DNA of 46,537 nucleotides from Bacteroidales bacterium (lineage in GTDB: Bacteria > Bacteroidota > Bacteroidia > Bacteroidales > DTGW01), in the NCBI GenBank assembly GCA_026416115.1, contig JAOAFU010000166.1:1-46537 (forward strand), in the 5' to 3' direction. A program made the translations under genes and the position numbers. Under the pieces are notes generated by a model that made no database searches, was not told where the DNA came from, and was given only the letters and a program-made list of their open reading frames with translations. Positions 43,730 through 46,537 of the stretch are shown here, in pieces. Each line of letters starts with the position of its first letter. The stretch's first letter is position 1.

Positions 43730-46537
43730 ATGACTAGGACTAATAAAAGATATATATTGCTATATGGTTTATTGTTGATTTTATTGTGCCTCGAAATTCA
43801 AATTAATGCAAGGCCTTTAGACAAAGTTATTTTCGAACATTCAGCTTTAGCTGGAAATGCATCAGTTACCTCAATTAATACTATTGTTCAGGATAAGGGA
43901 GGATTTATTTGGTTGGGTACACACGATGGGTTATTTCGTTTTGATGGATACGATTACAAAATATTTAAGCGCGAACCCAACAATCCAAATAGCCTCTCAA
44001 ATAATCAAATTATGACCTTAGCTGTTGATGTAAAGGGTCGTTTATGGATAGGTACTTTGGGAGGTGGTGTAAATATTTATCTACCCCAAACCGAACAGAT
44101 AATTAATGCACAAAACAGTCCCAATCTCATACAATCCTTACGAAGTAATGAGGTTTGGTGTTTATATCTCGACATGGATAATCGAATGTGGGTTGGCACT
44201 TCCGATGGTCTATTCCAAGCCCAGATAATAGAAAAAAACGATAAAATAGAAAGCATACAGTTTAAAGAATATAATAATATCACCCGTGCTAACTCCAACG
44301 AGCGTTTTTGGGTAAGATGCTTGTTTCAGGACGAAAGACAGGTTTTTTATGTAGGAACTCTTTCGGGCTTATACTATCTCGATTTATCCAGAAATATTAT
44401 GACGCCTGTCGACATTCCCATCGTCCGCTCCAAAATGGTAACCACTATTTGCATGGGTAAGAAGAACGACATATGGCTCGGTACAATCGAAGATGGAGTT
44501 TATCATGTTACATTCGATAAAAATGGAAAGTTTATAGCTCTCGATGAACTTTCTTCGCCTCAAAGTAAACTTTATATGCCACTTAAACGAATCGAAAAAA
44601 TGATAGTAGACCGATTCGGAAATTTGTGGATTGCTTCGCGCCAGGGCCTTGGACGAATAAACTTACTTTCTGGACAACACACTACCTACTATGCCGACGT
44701 AAACGATCGTACAAGCCTGAAGGACAATAGATTAAGTTCTGTTTTTGAAGATCGTAACGGAGTAATTTGGATAGGTACCGAAACAAACGGTCTTAATCGA
44801 GTAGATCTTTATCAGAAACAATTTCTCACCATACGCAAAAGCCCAAACTCCCAATACTCTTTGAGCGACAACTATGTAACCTCTATTATAGGAAAATCTG
44901 ATCAACGGATATGGGTAGCCACAGACGGTGGTGGAATTGATAGATTATTTTTCAAACAAGGAGAGTATTTTGTCGAAAAACCAAGTTGGAACAACCGTCT
45001 GCTTAATAAAAATATACTAAGCATTTACGAGGGCAAAGATGGAGAACTTTGGTTTGGATCAACTCGCAATGCTTTTGGAAAAATAAATATTAACACAGGG
45101 CAGGTAAGCTACACCTATGTGTTTGGTTATGTATTTTCTATACTCGAAGACAGCAATGAAAATGTTTGGCTTGGCACATGGGGGAGTGGCTTATATCGCT
45201 ATAACAAAAAAACCGGATCTTTAACCAACTTTAAAAAAAGCTATAAAGACACTACCTCATTAAGCAGCGATATAGTTATTGCTATTTATGAGGATCGCAA
45301 TAATCAGATATGGATAGGAACCAAAGGAGGAGGATTGTGTAGAATAATCGATGACCTAAAATCCGAGAACTTACGGTTTGAGTCATATACAAATCGTTAC
45401 AACGACTCCCTTAGTCTATCGCACAACGATGTTTATTGTATCTTACAAAGCACAAAAGGCGACTTGTGGTTGGGTACAGGTGGCGGACTAAATAAAATGA
45501 TTGTACAGCATACCCCCAAAGGAACACAAGTGCTCTTCAAAGCTTATATGGAAAAAGATGGTCTTCCTAACAATACTATCTATGGAATACTTGAAGATAA
45601 AGAAGGAAATTTATGGATGAGCACTAATAAAGGGCTATCGCGATTTACTCCTAACCAACCCCACTTTACCAACTACGATATTCACGACGGAATTCAATCG
45701 AACGAATTTCATCTAAATGCTTATTTTCAAGACGATAAAGGAAGAATGTACTTTGGAGGAAGTAATGGTATCACCGTTTTCGATCCTAATGCAATTCAAT
45801 ACAATCCTTTTATTCCCGAAGTTATCTTTACTGCTCTTAAAATACAAGGCAACGAAATAAAAGTAAACCAGGAATTTAACGGACGAACCATCCTTACCCA
45901 ATCGATAAATTATACAAACGAGCTTGTAATTACATACAAAGACAAAGAATTTACTATCGAATTCTCTTCTACCCACTATGCTATTCCCGAGAAAAATAAG
46001 TTTAGATACCGACTGGTAGGATTTAACGACAAGTGGCAAGAGGTATCAAATAAATATCGTTCTGTTACGTATACCAACCTTAGTCAAGGAGAATATACTT
46101 TGCAAGTCATGGCATCGAACAACGATGGGGTATGGCCAACAAAACCACGAGAACTTAAAATCAAAGTATTACCTCCTCCATGGCTTACTATTTGGGCATT
46201 TATTATCTATGCAATACTAATTGCATTGGCAGTAATAATGTTTAAAAAGTACACCCTTATCAAAGTCACTCGTAAGCATCAGCTGGTAATCGACAGCCTT
46301 GAGAAGAGGAAAATAGAAGAACTCTCAAAAATGAAAATTCAGTTTTTTACTAACATTTCACATGAGTTAAGAACACCTTTAACGCTCATTAGTAACCCAC
46401 TTCAGGACCTTATTAACAATAAAAAAATAGATAGTAACATAAAAAAAGATTTAACAATAATTCAACGTAACGTTGATCGTCTGCTTCAACTTGTAAATCA
46501 ATTGCTCGACTTTAGAAAGATTGATAGCGGCGAATTA
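43730..46537 (+). CDS. Propeller-type hybrid histidine kinase (HTCS-like), 3' truncated by the window
   Basis: The ORF track omits this gene because it runs off the right edge; 936 codons are visible from ATG 43730. A signal/anchor (MTRTNKRYILLYGLLLILLC) is followed by a dozen or more two-component-regulator propeller repeats with the pattern D..G.(I/L)W(I/L)GT..GL (FIWLGTHDGLFRFDG, IWIGTETNGLNRVD, LWLGTGGGLNKM), then a Y_Y_Y beta domain (about 690-800; FSSTHYAIPEKNKFRYRLVGFNDKW). A transmembrane helix near 820-842 (WLTIWAFIIYAILIALAVIMF) leads to a HisKA domain with FFTNISHELRTPLTL. In Bacteroidota such proteins sense carbohydrates in the periplasm and usually carry a receiver and AraC HTH beyond the kinase; those parts would lie outside the window. 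Confidence 0.93.
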   Translation, partial: MTRTNKRYILLYGLLLILLCLEIQINARPLDKVIFEHSALAGNASVTSINTIVQDKGGFIWLGTHDGLFRFDGYDYKIFKREPNNPNSLSNNQIMTLAVDVKGRLWIGTLGGGVNIYLPQTEQIINAQNSPNLIQSLRSNEVWCLYLDMDNRMWVGTSDGLFQAQIIEKNDKIESIQFKEYNNITRANSNERFWVRCLFQDERQVFYVGTLSGLYYLDLSRNIMTPVDIPIVRSKMVTTICMGKKNDIWLGTIEDGVYHVTFDKNGKFIALDELSSPQSKLYMPLKRIEKMIVDRFGNLWIASRQGLGRINLLSGQHTTYYADVNDRTSLKDNRLSSVFEDRNGVIWIGTETNGLNRVDLYQKQFLTIRKSPNSQYSLSDNYVTSIIGKSDQRIWVATDGGGIDRLFFKQGEYFVEKPSWNNRLLNKNILSIYEGKDGELWFGSTRNAFGKININTGQVSYTYVFGYVFSILEDSNENVWLGTWGSGLYRYNKKTGSLTNFKKSYKDTTSLSSDIVIAIYEDRNNQIWIGTKGGGLCRIIDDLKSENLRFESYTNRYNDSLSLSHNDVYCILQSTKGDLWLGTGGGLNKMIVQHTPKGTQVLFKAYMEKDGLPNNTIYGILEDKEGNLWMSTNKGLSRFTPNQPHFTNYDIHDGIQSNEFHLNAYFQDDKGRMYFGGSNGITVFDPNAIQYNPFIPEVIFTALKIQGNEIKVNQEFNGRTILTQSINYTNELVITYKDKEFTIEFSSTHYAIPEKNKFRYRLVGFNDKWQEVSNKYRSVTYTNLSQGEYTLQVMASNNDGVWPTKPRELKIKVLPPPWLTIWAFIIYAILIALAVIMFKKYTLIKVTRKHQLVIDSLEKRKIEELSKMKIQFFTNISHELRTPLTLISNPLQDLINNKKIDSNIKKDLTIIQRNVDRLLQLVNQLLDFRKIDSGEL

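Overview
Organism and base composition. The window is AT-rich (upper 30s % GC by eye, not computed) and belongs to the Bacteroidota, most likely a Bacteroidales-type organism. Supporting signs: at least seventeen genes are preceded by the Bacteroidota -7 promoter element TAnnTTTG, several with a TTTG-like -33 box 18-21 nt upstream; Shine-Dalgarno sequences are mostly absent; family-typical proteins are present (DUF5686/CarboxypepD_reg outer-membrane protein, LptE-family lipoprotein, DUF1573, NamZ/DUF1343, SiaB/SiaC, a probable type IX secretion C-terminal domain, and a giant periplasmic-propeller hybrid histidine kinase). The genus cannot be told from the sequence.

Layout. 1-4.4 kb: the 3' end of a mechanosensitive channel gene overlaps the 3' end of an oppositely oriented nuclease/phosphatase gene; then a beta-helix lipoprotein and an orphan oligopeptide-type binding lipoprotein. 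4.5-10.6 kb: guaA, a SiaC-like phosphoprotein gene, an S41 protease, a translationally coupled pnuC-nadR pair for nicotinamide riboside salvage, and an rlmL-type rRNA methyltransferase. 10.8-14.6 kb: a DUF5686 outer-membrane protein and a SiaB kinase-SiaC cassette ending in a clear terminator. 14.7-17.5 kb (minus): an rsmB/NOP methyltransferase-mntP-quinone oxidoreductase operon. 17.7-19.7 kb (minus): groES-groEL with a strong terminator. 19.7-20.25 kb: a non-coding stretch with a possible gene remnant. 20.3-23.4 kb (minus): a sigma-54 activator-lptE-TPR protein-secG operon. 23.8-28.8 kb: namZ, an M24 peptidase (minus), a LolC/E-like permease and purM. 28.9-35.1 kb: a small carbohydrate cluster (GH2 beta-mannosidase, polysaccharide deacetylase, GH5 lipoprotein) and deoC. 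35.1-41.9 kb: pyk, xerD, a glutamate-synthase-like flavoprotein with an operator-like repeat, a DUF1573 protein, an aminotransferase and an LPP20-like secreted protein. 41.9-46.5 kb: two response regulators, tRNA-Ala(GGC), and a propeller hybrid kinase cut by the window end.

How the parts fit. Most of the window is housekeeping (purine synthesis, NAD salvage, rRNA modification, chaperonin, secretion, glycolysis, chromosome resolution) with envelope biogenesis genes interspersed. The accessory signals most worth following are a SiaB/SiaC partner-switch module with a second, Ser-substituted SiaC paralogue 7 kb away and no recognisable output enzyme in the window; a glutamate-synthase-like gene with an unusually strong Shine-Dalgarno and a three-unit operator-like repeat; a sigma-54 activator locked into an LPS-transport/secretion operon; and a mannan-type glycosidase cluster without SusC/SusD. 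I did not find a CRISPR array, a complete insertion sequence, a prophage or an obvious defence island.
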